Counted from the stretch's first letter, positions 28,669 to 39,324 are shown. The stretch is DNA of 64,000 nucleotides from Apostichopus japonicus (GCF_037975245.1 NC_092565.1:19015999-19079998); one strand, 5' to 3'. The notes: generated by a model from the letters alone, not told the origin. Numbers and translations: made by a program.

Positions 28669-29100
28669 GTAGTTGTCAGTTCAATAGACTGTTGCATGTA
28701 AAAGGAGAAAGAGAGAGAGAGAGAGACAGGAAGAGAGAAAGGGAGGGGGGAGGAGGGGAGGGGGGAGGAGGGGAGGGGGGAGGAGGGGAGGGGGAGGAGG
28801 GGAGGTGAAGGCCAGTGATTATGAGGGAGTTACAAGGGTTAAAAACATAGTAGTCAGCTCAATGGAGTGTTGCTTGTAGAAGGAGAAATAGAGAGAGAGA
28901 AAGGAAGAGAGATGGGGGATTGGAGGGAGTGGAGGGGAAGGTGGGGGCCAGTGATTATGAGGGAGTTACAAGGGTTAAAAACATAGTAGTCAGCTCAATA
29001 GAGTGTTGCTTTAGAAGGGAGAGGGGGGGGAGGGAGACAGAGGGGGTTATTGGTTTTGAGGGAGCTATAGAACAATGAGTTACAATAGAATGTTGCATGC
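28669..29100. repeat. Triplicated block with purine-rich, G-quadruplex-prone cores
   Basis: Three unequal copies begin near 28669, 28847 and 28985. Each starts with a version of AGTAGTCAGCTCAATAGAGTGTTGC, followed by GAGA-rich and GGGGAGG-rich sequence. The first two end in GCCAGTGATTATGAGGGAG then TTACAAGGGTTAAAAACAT. Copy 1 carries a regular GGGGAGGAGGGGAGG array at 28741-28806. Copy 3 is the most diverged. Confidence 0.7.
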
Positions 29101-29872
29101 AAAAGTCAGATTGGAACCAGGGGTGGAGAGAGAGAGAGAGAGAGAGCCCAGGGAGGGAGGACAGGAAGGGGGTTAAAAGAAGTTAACACTTAGGATATTT
29201 AAGACAAAAAGGGGAAAAACATACAAAATTTAGTTAACAATCTGCTAGCACAATAGGAAAGAGGAGAAGCAATAACATTAGAATCTGTCTGCTTTTACCA
29301 AAAATTGGTGTTAAAGGAGATCATTGTGAATAGAGTAAGTTCTGAATCACCACATACCAATCTCTCTGAACTCCTTTAATAGCATAGACATACCCGACTG
29401 CTGCAGTTAATATCCCTTGTTGGGAAAGTCAGAAACAGGCTTTTTTTTAAAGACCTTAAAAGCCAGAGGAAACATTCTCACTGTAGAAAGTTGATGTAAA
29501 ATAATGGATATTAAAGGTCACATGACCGTATGAAAATAGATCCCCAGGGAATAACAGGAAGGCCCTATTGGATTACCCTGAAGTCATCAATCATTCACCC
29601 AGGAAAATGATTATTAAAATAACTAGGGTGACAAAAGCTGCCTAAGGACATCACACCATGTACCTGAGGTGCTGGGAGGAAACCTGATCGCCTGAACACC
29701 TCGAAACATTTTGCGTGTAAGGTTAGATTTCAGGCAGGTAGTTTCTGGCAGGTACTTAAAGCTAGACCTGTTTCGTAACATGAAAAGTAGGTCCGGACAT
29801 AGCAGTCATCTTACCAAATCTATTTTCTGTGCGTGTTTTTATACCTTCTGTTACTGTTACTTGTCATTTAGC

Positions 29873-29910
29873 CTTTGAAGAAGATCCTGCTAGGATCGAA
29901 ACGTCAGGCC
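29873..29910 (+). repeat. Penelope/hammerhead-like motif fragment
   Basis: TTGAAGA (29875-29881) is followed by a perfect 6-bp stem, GATCCT/AGGATC, with a 3-nt loop (29883-29897), then GAAA (29898-29901) and CGTC. This layout resembles the hammerhead ribozyme core CUGANGA, stem II, GAAA, which is known from Penelope-like retroelements and related animal repeats. The first core base is T rather than C, so it would not be expected to self-cleave. No reverse transcriptase frame was seen nearby. The assignment is by motif only. Confidence 0.35.
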
Positions 29911-30332
29911 AACTTACTTTTACACAAATCTATTTTTCGGTAAATGTTGCATAGCGGATGATAATAGTTACCTCCAGCCATGCGTGCACTTTGCACCTCA
30001 TCACATTTCTTTTGGTGCCATGCACTGATGAAAGAAAAATATATCTGAGCACTTTCATCAGTCCACCAAAATTATAATAACATTAGGAACGATGAAATTC
30101 AATGAAAAGGAGTTGCACATGTATGAGAGAGCAGTACATTACAATCAATTTGTGGGACACAAACTTTTGAAGTACTTAAATCCCTTCTCAATGTTTTAAC
30201 CGTACCTTCTTTCGCAATCGGCATCTAATTTATTTCTAGATGTAAACAATTGGTGATTTAAGTTGGTACTGAGTTTACTCACATACCTGTCCCCCCCACC
30301 CCCCAGTCCCCGAACAATGTTCATGCTCCCGC

Positions 30333-30370
30333 GACATGGTGTCTAGAATAAAAAATGATTAGCACTGTAC
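30333..30370 (+). repeat. Dispersed repeat copy 2, partial (CTTACCTGTCTC family)
   Basis: TGGTGTCTAGAATAAAAAAT followed by GATTAGCACTGTACAT aligns with the TGTGCCTGGAATAA...TGGTAAT...ACACTGTACA part of the copy at 18822. It ends about 100 bases before the acceptor of KDM3 exon A. Confidence 0.35.
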
Positions 30371-30470
30371 ATCTCCAAAGTTGTATCTATTCCGAACTAC
30401 CGACCTCCTCTTTCAGCCTCCAGCATTCCCTGTCAAAATTACATGTCTCCCTCTCTCATAATTTTCACAG

Positions 30471-30629
30471 GTTTACGTGGAATTTGACGGTCAGGATTGG
30501 GACAAACGCGAGTGGTTTAAAATCAGTAATAAGTCGCATCAGGTATTTCTTGTTGAGAAAACAGTCGTCTGGGCAGAGAGAGTGGACCCCTACGCACAGG
30601 TTCCAAGCAACATTGTTTGGCCAGCTCTG
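30471..30629 (+). CDS. KDM3/JMJD1C-like lysine demethylase, N-terminal exon A
   Basis: This 53-codon exon starts after a pyrimidine-rich acceptor ending TTTTCACAG and stops at the donor GTAAGATC. Both junctions are phase 0. It reads VYVEFDGQDWDKREWFKIS at the start and ends in a WAERVDP...NIVWPAL stretch. Human JMJD1C and KDM3B carry the same blocks: VYVEFD or IFVEFD, WDKREW, FLVE, a VWA[KP]R.DP turn and QWPAL. This is the N-terminal domain of the JmjC H3K9 demethylase family, a nuclear chromatin regulator and coactivator. The catalytic JmjC domain and zinc finger are encoded much further 3' and are outside the window. By length and position this corresponds to the second coding exon of vertebrate family members. 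KDM3B and JMJD1C orthology cannot be separated from one exon. Confidence 0.9.
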
Positions 30630-32456
30630 GTAAGATCTTTTTTTTTTTTTTTTTGCTGATTTATGTTGAAAAGGAGTATCCATGGTTGTGTGTAGTTTGA
30701 ATGGTCTAACACAGGTGACACAGACATGGTTGATTCTGAAAGAAAGTGATTGTGATGTGGTACACCTTAGAACCTTGATTTTGGAATACCAACTAATGAA
30801 TTAATTGTAAGTAATCAAATTTAGACTTCCCCTCCCTCCCTTCTGTCACCCTCTCCCTTTTCCTTTGTTATCTTAGGTCTTATTAATAATTATTTTTAAT
30901 TTACACCATCAAAATTAAATTGTTTAATATGGTATTACCATTTCACCCCAATACTATAGTGGTAGTTTAGCAACATGGTGTATGTATGCACTGTTGTTCA
31001 ATCGATGATAGGAGGTCAGTTCTCAGTGTTTTTTTACACCTTTGTAACCCTTTTGTAATCAGTCCTGAAACTTTCCCTGCACTATGTATAAATAGTGTTA
31101 TTATATCGCCAGGAGTTCCACCTCAGTTTCTCCAGGGCAGCATTTTCCTCCATAGAGTTAAATTTTGGTGTTTCAGAATATTTCCCCCAGTTGGAACTTT
31201 TTATAGCCCATTTTCTTGCCAGTTACATTTTTCCAGTTACATACATATGTATGTACAATGTAAAAGGTTTACAGATAGTAACCTTTGACCTCAGTCACAT
31301 GCATAACCTTATCAAAACAGATGTATAGATGTGTCTAGAGTGACATGTAAAGAAAATCAATTCATCTTGAGGCAGGAATGTAGGTGATTTATGTGGTAAC
31401 TTGGAAGGCTGGCTGTCAGGGGAAGATGCAGGTGGATTAAAGATTTGGTGATTAGGGAGTGTATTTGGGGATGTGTGAGGTCAATTCCATGTCAGAGGTG
31501 ACATGCAGTAGAATGACAGTTTATTTGTTTGTGGGTTTATGGTGTGTGGAGACACCTCAAATATCTTATAGTCCCACATCTGTTCTGGCAAGATGACAGG
31601 TTTTTACAAGATTGGGTAGGATTCCATATCGTTTCAATAATGGGAATCAGACAGTTGCTCTAGCCACTAGAATATATCTGATGTACTTATTCTCATAACT
31701 ACTGTACTGTGCAAAAACATTTGAAATCAGAACAGTTGGATGATGTGGATGGACTGCCAATTTGTGTAGGCATGATGTGTGAGACTTTCATACACCTACA
31801 TATAACGTACATACAACCTAGATACAACCTACATACAACCTACAATCATGTAATCACTGTGAGCTCTCATGCAATTGTCAAGTTAGTTATCTGTACGACC
31901 AAAACAAACCTAGTAACATATTACCTTCATTTACAAATTGATAACAATTTTTTTTTGGGGGGGGGAGGGGAGGGGAGGTGCAAAATATTTTAAAGGGGTA
32001 GTATAGTTAAATTATCTAACTGTAGAAAAACGTTTTCAATGGGAATTGCATGATTGAGATCAATGCTTTTATAATAATTTGTGAAGAGTATTAGGTTTGG
32101 AATGTATATAGAATGAAGAATTTACAATCCTTACATCTAAGGTTTTTTAATCTCACTCCAGTTAATTCTACCTATATGCACCTTTGAACTTTGTATAGCT
32201 TATTTCACGGAGCATAGGCCTTTTATTTTTTTGAGGTAACTGGTTCAAATCTTCTGCTACCCAATATTTTTTTTACTCTTTGAATAATTTGTTTACAATT
32301 TTCCCATTCAAATATTTATCATTCGTGTTTGATAAGTGTAATGGAACCGAAAGCTCAATGGATCCGTCGTAGTTTAACAACTACATCACTACAGTTAGTT
32401 TATGGTCGGGGCATATGTTTGTACCTTTTTTATGGCGTATTACGTTTATTCTGCAG
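30630..32456 (+). other. KDM3 intron between exons A and B
   Basis: 1.8-kb intron with donor GTAAGATC, followed at once by a T18 run, and acceptor TTTATTCTGCAG. It contains a poly-G tract near 31957 and nothing else recognised. Both ends are phase 0. Confidence 0.8.
31957..31971. repeat. Poly-T / poly-G tract
   Basis: T10 followed by about ten G, then GGGGAGGGGAGG. Confidence 0.75.
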
Positions 32457-32573
32457 GTTTATAAAAGCCTTGTTGACCGCTGTGGGTTCAAGGACTCTAC
32501 ACTGAAACCAGTGGAATTTTTCTTGGACAACCTTTTGGACTTTTTCAAGAAAGGTGACACCCAGCCATACAAA
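32457..32573 (+). CDS. KDM3/JMJD1C-like lysine demethylase, N-terminal exon B
   Basis: This 39-codon exon is bounded by acceptor TTTATTCTGCAG and donor GTAAGTA, phase 0 at both ends. It reads VYKSLVDRCGFKDSTLKPVE, then a FFLDNLLDFF stretch, and ends GDTQPYK. In KDM3B and JMJD1C the residues after WPAL read TF.PLV, then a V[EP]-[VF]EFF.DR.LDFL segment, then QPYQ or similar. The match in order, length and position directly after exon A is convincing. It continues the same N-terminal domain. The spliced product with exon A gives an uninterrupted 92-residue segment. Confidence 0.88.
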
Positions 32574-32749
32574 GTAAGTAGATTATTAAGTGTCAAGCTT
32601 CCTATGATGGTTTGTAGGTATACCCTATTGTGCTTCGTTTTTAGAATGTTTTCAGCCATATTGGGAAAGTAAAAAATTTATTAGAAGTGGTTTTTGCGTC
32701 TTTGTGATGATATGTACGTATGTATGTACAAACAGTAGACAAAATGGAG

Positions 32750-32760
32750 GGGGGGGGGGG
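32750..32760. repeat. Poly-G tract
   Basis: Uninterrupted G run of about 11. Confidence 0.8.
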
Positions 32761-33845
32761 CACTCAGTTCCCAAACCTTTGACTTCAAAAGCTTTGCTTT
32801 ATCTTACAAACCCATCACAATCATGATGGAGAAGATGGTGGATGCCTTTTTGTCTTCTTTCATGATTTGGGCATAGTCTTTCTCCTCATTTAACTGCATG
32901 AAGTACCAATATGTGTTGCAATGAAACCAGAGTACTTATGTACCATGATCAGCTCTGCATGCAGCTTTACAGCTTTTAGAAGGCACATTTGGTTTTGTTG
33001 AATGTATTCTTGGTCGATCAGTGCCAAGCATCGTTCACTGATAAGCGAAGATGTCTCATCTTATTGCCCAACATTTTTATAGAGTGATGCAGTAGTAAAA
33101 CAATTTCTTGGTTGTTCGGTTAGTATTGGGAGCTTATTAATGTTGACTTTCGGCTTTAAATACAAATTTGCTTATGTTTTCTACATTTTAGCTAAAATGT
33201 ATCAGATCTGTTTTCCTTTAAAAAGGTAATGTTTGATCAGAAGTTATAAATTAACAAGGCTTCTATTTTTACTACGGTGGTGCCATCTGTTACAGTCGCT
33301 CGCATCCGTTTAATCTCTTATACGAGGCTTTAAAATTGGTCATCAAGTTGCCTGCAAAATGCCAGCGATTTCATCACCTTAGCAACCGCAGTTTTTTTTT
33401 CTCTCAATTCCGGAATAATTTCTTATGTGGTTATCTTGCCTTTGCTCTAGAAAAATGCATCAACCCATTTCTGAATGTAATATATGCAGTAGGCTGAAAG
33501 GATAGCCCGAGGGATATGAATCTTGTGTGCCACTTCTTATTGCTAAAGGTTGAGGATTTCATTTCATAAGTGAAGATTGACACTTGCGTTGTTCGCCCTT
33601 AAATTAACGTCCCTTAAACTCTAAGATGGACTTTTTGTGGGCAAGACCGATGTATCCAAATTTACTTGGGTGAAAGATAATAATATTCATGGGAAGTTGG
33701 TCCAGGTTATTTAATCCACTTCTGAAGTGGACTTTGTAAGTATTCAGGAGGAGTTGATAAATTAATCACTGCTTGACAGCAGCTGTGGTGAGGGTTATTC
33801 TGGGTACATTGAGAAGATAGGTCCGTGTTAATCTTCAGGAGCAAA

Positions 33846-33879
33846 ATGGAAGCCGAGTGGACGGGGTCGGATGAGAGAG
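33846..33879 (+). CDS. Candidate alternative first coding exon within the KDM3 gene
   Basis: GCAAAATGG (strong start context) opens eleven codons, MEAEWTGSDER, plus one base G before the donor GTAAATAA at 33880. The junction is phase 1. Exon D at 55044 also begins in phase 1, so direct joining gives GAC and keeps the frame open: MEAEWTGSDERD then KAVVEDSKM. Upstream TTAATCTTCAG could alternatively act as an acceptor. The surroundings hold several CpGs in an otherwise CpG-poor intron. An internal promoter would make a KDM3 form lacking exons A-C. Evidence is limited to the start context, donor and phase. Confidence 0.25.
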
Positions 33880-33969
33880 GTAAATAACAGCCAGGAACGT
33901 AATCTACGTTTACATCTAAATATGATGTCCTATTAATCCTTTCCCCAGTTGAACTTGTTTTGTAAATTT

Positions 33970-34065
33970 ACTTCGCTCCTCGCTTACCTGTCTCCTCACA
34001 ACCTTAGCACCTCATTCTACCGTGTCTAGTATGCCCTGGTAATCTTTTAACACTGTGCACCCTCA
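33970..34065 (+). repeat. Dispersed repeat copy 3 (CTTACCTGTCTC family)
   Basis: CTTCGCTCCTCGCTTACCTG, then CAGCAC-like words, GTGTCTAGTATGCC, CTGGTAATCTTTTA and ACACTGTGCACC. It parallels 18822-18915 word for word with substitutions. Just after it comes ACCGGCTCCTCCGGT, a short hairpin. Confidence 0.5.
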
Positions 34066-35326
34066 ACGACCGGCTCCTCCGGTCGTTGCCCTTCCTTCTC
34101 ATTCTACCATCCAAAGTGTCTAACCATGCATTTTCGTAGTAGATAGTAAATCTTAAGGAAATTGCCCGGATACATTGGATTTTAATCTTCTATACATCCT
34201 TTTGGATTTCAGAGATGTTCTACAGTCCCAGCTGCATTACTTTCAGCATTTGTATGTGACTTACTTCCTCAGAAAGGAAACTTCACCAAAATTGGAAAAG
34301 TTTACCAAATATGTTATGGTTCACACAGTATAGTGTGATGATTTGTGCCAAAAGTTTAAGGGAATGTTTTCAGTCGGTGGGCTAAGGTATGTGTAAGCTG
34401 TTTATCTGTGCATAATTAATTTGACTTTCTGCTTAATTAAGGCAGCAGCTACCCCATTAAGTTTGGTTGCAAACTTCCCCAGTTTTACCAAACAATAATG
34501 AGTAGTAATACTAAAACAACAATGTGTTACTTGTCCATCTAATATGCAGTAATTAAAATTTTTCTTTTAACCAAACAAGCATTTCTTAATGATTTCATTC
34601 AGATTGAAAATATCTGTCCGGATATGTTTTCATCTCGTTGTTATAATCACAGGCAAACGGCAAACATTCAAAGGTATCGTCGTTCAATGTTTTCATAGCT
34701 TGGAATTAACTTATAATAGGCAAGGTGTTTCTTTGGGTTTCATTATGAAGGATGTGGAATAATAACTCAGAAAGAAATAAAAAGAAAAGAAAAGAAAAGC
34801 TACTTTAATGAAAGGAACATTCAACAGATTTCTTTTAATTTTTGTGTAGACTTACATACCTAGAAAGAAATTCTTTCTTTGAATTGATTTGAGAATGGCG
34901 CCATCTATTAGTCCTTGGGCATTTTCTGTTTTGGTCTGTGTGTGTTGTTTGTGTGAGTCGAGCCTGTTCAGTAGCAATTCCCAATGTCTTTGCAGAGAGT
35001 CAGACAGACAGATAGAATGTCAATTGGACTCTCTTTATTTTGCCTAAAATTGCCTCCTATTACTTCGATAAATCAGTGAAGAGCTTCTGTTGTGTGTGCA
35101 TGGGCTGGTAGGATGTGTATACCTGGTGCAATTCTATAACTTACTATTTATCCATTTCTAACTACAGATGTTTGTGTGTGTATGTATGTATGTGTGCCAT
35201 GTAACATGCAAAATCTGCTTTGTGTCAGTACACATGTAATTGGGAGGATTAGATCCACTTAAATTGAACACAAAAAAAAAACAGTCTGGCTGTCTGTTCT
35301 TCTTCCCAAATTAATTAAATTTTCAC

Positions 35327-35340
35327 GTTACCATGGCAAT
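35327..35340 (+). promoter_or_regulatory. RFX X-box-like site
   Basis: GTTACCATGGCAAT matches the X-box GTNRCCATRGCAAC with one change at the last base. RFX factors bind such sites, often in ciliary and neuronal genes. It lies in a KDM3 intron. Function is inferred only. Confidence 0.4.
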
Positions 35341-35582
35341 GTCTGCTTTTTCTGTATAAAGTGGATGATTGAAAGCTAATATATTTGGTCGATCCTGTTG
35401 GAGTGGATAGATATTACTGAAAGGAATTTGAAACTTGTATGTAATAAATTGCATGCATCGAAAAACTCTTGTCAGGTAGGAGCAATTTTTGTTTAGTTCT
35501 CAACTGGGGTACTTAGTTTGAGGTCGATGACATCATTCTAGTGTAAGCTGGTTCATGCTGGCGGTCCCTCTAGTGATTAAAT

Positions 35583-35597
35583 CCCCCCCCCCCCCCC
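35583..35597. repeat. Poly-C tract
   Basis: Uninterrupted run of about 14 C. Confidence 0.8.
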
Positions 35598-36249
35598 AAA
35601 GTAAAATAGTGGCTGGAAAAATGAGACTACAGTTTTGTTCTTTGGACTTCTTTCTACGTGAGTCAGTCACAGCGAAGAGGAAGTTGTAGGATTAGAGTTT
35701 GAATTAATGGTTTGCTACGATTATTTATTTACAAAAAGAGGATGTGTAAAATTAATTGTGGGTGGTTCGCACAGGCTATGGGTAGGTGCAAGTTGGATGG
35801 ATATGTATGACTCTAAATATATTGTAATGACAACGTAAAGTAATCGAGGAACGTTTCCGATCTCACAAAATGAAGGAAATGTTGACGATACAGTTTTGAA
35901 GCATTTAGTATCACTTTATGGGAGTAAGGTTAGGAATTGAACAAAAGTTAGGGTAGATCTTAAGACTAGAATTGTATTTTTGCCCATGTTAAATCCAAGA
36001 TGTTTTAGTACTTGAATTATCAAGCAGTGATGGGATGTATAGCTACGTGATAGACATAAGAGAGAAGTTAATACTACAGTTTAGTCCCAAGAATAATGCA
36101 GACCATTTGCATTGGCTAGTATATTTGATTTGTATGGGTTTGTTGGTGTTTAGTTTGGCAATTAATGTCAGAATGTCATATAATGGCCATGCAGGTACAA
36201 CTTCAACAAGCATTTTGAAGCCACCCTCAAAGCATCCCTCCTCCCCTCT

Positions 36250-36261
36250 CCCCCCCCCCCC
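36250..36261. repeat. Poly-C tract
   Basis: Run of about ten C after CTCCCCTCTC. Confidence 0.75.
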
Positions 36262-37301
36262 ACAAAGAAACAAGAAATGGACATTCAATTATCTAACTTA
36301 ATCCATTGCATTGTCTTGTAGTTACTTGGAGGGTTAGAACTTGAATGAAACCAGGGTTGAACAGTTTAAGATATTTGTAGCCTGTTGCAATCTGGAAGTA
36401 ATTCTTATATCAGCTGTTTGCGCTCACAACATTATTACTCTCCCCATCGGAAATGATTCAACGAAAACTACTTTGCTTGTGGGATACATAAATTAATAAT
36501 TATCAAAGTCTACCACTGCTTAATATCAGAACAACATGAACACCTCGTGTTGTCTATCCACACAGTCATAGCACAGGCACCAAGTCTAGCCTAATTTGCA
36601 TATAAGAATTGGGGCTGAAGTTGTTTATATTGTCATCCATTATTTAGGGCTAAAGTTTTTTGTGACAGGATTTCATTCTGATCTAGATTGATATCACGCT
36701 TTGGTTATCGACAGCTGTTTTGTCAAAAGTAGTAAAGCTGGCAGCAGATTCTGGAACTAAAAGTCTGGTCATATTCTGCTTTCACTTACTCTTGGTTGTT
36801 GGCTGAACCCTACCTAGCAGGAGCTGTCAATATCAAGTTTAATACTTCAAGCTCATAAAGGTATTTTTACCATCTGCTTCTTTAAGTGTCAAATGGTGGG
36901 TAGACAGTACCAGAAAGCTGTAGGGGTGCATAAGTGCAGGTTAAAATGTCACACAACCTAGCATGGGGTTGGCAAGCATTCTCAGTGGGGGACAGAGGCA
37001 CAAGGGTATAACAAACAATTATCAACAGTGATAGGATTCCTGGAAGGCATAAATAGCACAGGACCTCAAAGGAAAGTGAACTAAAATAGAGAGAAAATGG
37101 AGAATGGAGACTAAATCATTTATATACAGCTTCTTACTCAACCAACAAGTGATAAGAATTGATAAAGAAACAGAAAATGTTAGAAAAATAAGTGTCAGAG
37201 AAGAAAGAACACTCTTACTTGTTTAGACGGAGATGACCCAGAAGTGTTGAAAAAGCAATATATACATGTGTGTAATATTAAACAAGTTTCTCTTATTTCA
37301 G

Positions 37302-37338
37302 TCTGGTAAAAAGGCAGTAAGCGGGTTTAACATTGCAG
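37302..37338 (+). CDS. KDM3 micro-exon C (37 nt)
   Basis: A strong acceptor, GTTTCTCTTATTTCAG, is followed 37 bases later by the donor GTAATGG. The block reads SGKKAVSGFNIA in twelve codons plus a final G. It enters in phase 0, matching the end of exon B, and leaves in phase 1, matching exon D, so B-C-D stays open: QPYK, then SGKKAVSGFNIA, D, KAVVEDSKM. Without it, B and D could not be joined in frame. Vertebrate relatives have a short variable linker here, so the sequence itself cannot be checked by homology. The call rests on splice sites and phase. Confidence 0.6.
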
Positions 37339-37591
37339 GTAATGGCTTCAGATAGGGTAAGTTCTAGCTGCTGCTTTGACTAAGTGTAGGGTCACAAAGG
37401 TTGTCCCTAGGAGAAGAAAGGTCCATTCTGAGAGATCTACAGACTTAGACATGTCAAAGGGTATGCCTAGATGCAATAAATCATTCTCATATCCGATAGA
37501 TAATCCTTGTTTATGGTATTTTGTGAATGAAAAGTAAACAGGAGGTTGGGAAATCTCTGTGAAGACTAGGAAAAGTTCAGTTTGATTAGAG

Positions 37592-37924
37592 CAGGGTTGG
37601 GCAACCTTTTTGAATGAATGGGCCAGATATAAGGAGTGAAAAATTGACTGGGCGGCACCTAACCAACGACCTGCTGTTGATTTCAAACCTTTGACTCCGA
37701 GGACTTTCAAGCAATAGGTGTGTGTACTTAATGCGCATTCACAAAAACATAATGTCAATACAGTACAGTTGATAATTAATTGGGATAATAGGCCTACCTG
37801 ACAGCATCCTTAGTGCAGATAAATTCTAAGCAGCTAGCTCGTTTTTTGTGATTATTTAGAATAGATTGATATTTTTTTTTTTCTTGAGGCATGTGGCCCG
37901 CGGGCCGTAGGTTACGTACCCTAG
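37592..37924. mobile_element. Short non-autonomous hAT-type element
   Basis: The 333-bp copy begins CAGGGTTGGGCAACC and ends with the complement CTAGGGTACGTAACC, an imperfect inverted repeat. Near the right end it has GGCCCGCGGGCC, the subterminal palindrome found in the widespread CAGGGGTGGGCAAAC class of hAT MITEs. GATTAGAG is repeated exactly on both sides (37584-37591 and 37925-37932), an 8-bp target duplication. There is no transposase. Minus-strand open frames across it (37348-37758) are incidental. Confidence 0.88.
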
Positions 37925-39307
37925 GATTAGAGAATATAGTATAAAGCAAGAAATGTTCTTACCACTTACATCTCAAAACAATAAGGAACAGAAGACCACA
38001 ATGAAGAAGTGACTTGCCAGAGCAGAGGTGGTGGGAATGGATGAGGAAGGGTGGGGGGGAGGCGGGAAGGATGAGAGTAGGGACCATACTTTTGCCATTT
38101 TATGTACATGAAAGGGACAAGAATAGAGGGAATTTTCATGCTAATGTTGTTGTTTCTAAAAACACCTGCGAGAGGCGAAATTCCCTGTTCCCTTCTCTTT
38201 TTGCATTGGCCGGTCGTAGTTTGCTCGCAGAGTGAACCAACCAGCTGTTTCTGTCTGTGTGTACAGTCCACTGGGTTATCTTCTTCAAACCTATTACTCT
38301 TTGAGTGGGAGAAAGATTTCTGTTACCAACAAAACTACATCCTATAAAACTAGGTCTAATGAAAACCAAAACCAAGAAGTTCAACAATGATTTGTATTTC
38401 CACGGTTGGTTAACTTTCTGCATCAACAACAGGTGGTATTCTCATCAATTTTCCCACCTGTGCAATAAAAAATCCTCTCTCTCTCTGTAGTCTCTAATGG
38501 CTGGTTTAAATTTGTGAGCTTCTAGTAGCCTCATTGTAGTATGTTCTCATTGCAGTAGTAGATTTTACACTTCATTGATCTTACAACCTAACAGCATTCT
38601 AATTTTAAAGAAGGAAGAATTTTTTATCAAATTGTAAAATAACTCTCTTAAAAAATCTGTGTTTTAGGAATTACCTCTGCCTAGCATGTCCTCTATATGA
38701 TGTTTCAAATATTCATGGAAAAGAAAAAAAAAAAGAAGAAATTTATATCGAGATGAACTTTGTTGTCACATTTGTGAGTTCTTGTCATCCTCACTTGTAA
38801 TTAACTCATCTATACATACATACACACATACACACACTCTGCTCTACCCTAGCCTAAGAACTGATAACATTCTTGTACTGTTATTTGGTTATCTATAGGA
38901 GATCCTGTCCATATGTCATACATGTAAACAACCACCATTCATTTAAAGTACAAACTTGGACATGCTGACGACTATATTATTAAAGTATTTCTCCGAACAT
39001 TTGGTAAAAAAAATTTTGGCATTTTATTGGTGGATTTAATGCAAAGTGCTAATCTTTTCAAGAAAAAATAGTCTCCCTTTCGATTCCTTCTCTCGCTGTT
39101 TTGCTTTTATTCATAGTTTGATGAGAGCATCGGGATTTAATATTCATACCTCTGTCTGACACTATCCCTTTAAAAGTAGTTATTGAGAAGTTAGTGTAGT
39201 TAGGTACTTCTACAGTTTGTGACCTTAACAGACTTGATACTCTGACCCAGTTGGAATTCAGCAATGACAAACACACACACTGCTGCTAGAGTCACCCTCT
39301 CCACCTC

Positions 39308-39324
39308 TCTCTCTCTCTCTCTCA
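39308..39324. repeat. (CT)n microsatellite
   Basis: Eight to nine CT units. Confidence 0.85.

Larger units (their letters stand above)
5232..30470. other. Long stretch without recognised exons
   Basis: About 25 kb upstream of KDM3 exon A. It contains only short frames of the kind expected by chance in AT-rich DNA, apart from weak candidates noted separately. It holds tandem repeats (6341-6460, 8180-8850, 24611-24770, 28669-29100), G/C homopolymers (near 13471, 18941, 24306, 27020), dispersed repeat fragments (14030, 18822, 26961) and simple repeats. Part of it should be KDM3 intron 1 or the 5' flank. The first KDM3 coding exon was searched for by eye and not found. Confidence 0.5.
32574..37301 (+). 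other. KDM3 intron between exon B and micro-exon C
   Basis: 4.7-kb intron with donor GTAAGTA and acceptor GTTTCTCTTATTTCAG. It contains poly-G/C tracts near 32750, 35583 and 36250, a dispersed repeat copy at 33970, an X-box at 35327 and a candidate alternative first exon at 33846. The part at 33280-33910 is less repetitive and has more CpG than its surroundings. Confidence 0.7.

Noticed and set aside
32200-32260. tRNA-derived SINE suggested by a B-box-like GGTTCAAATC
   Set aside because: No A box at the right distance and no other copies seen in the window.
37348-37758. 136-codon minus-strand open frame
   Set aside because: It overlaps the hAT MITE at 37592-37924, and its frame crosses the element border, so it is incidental.
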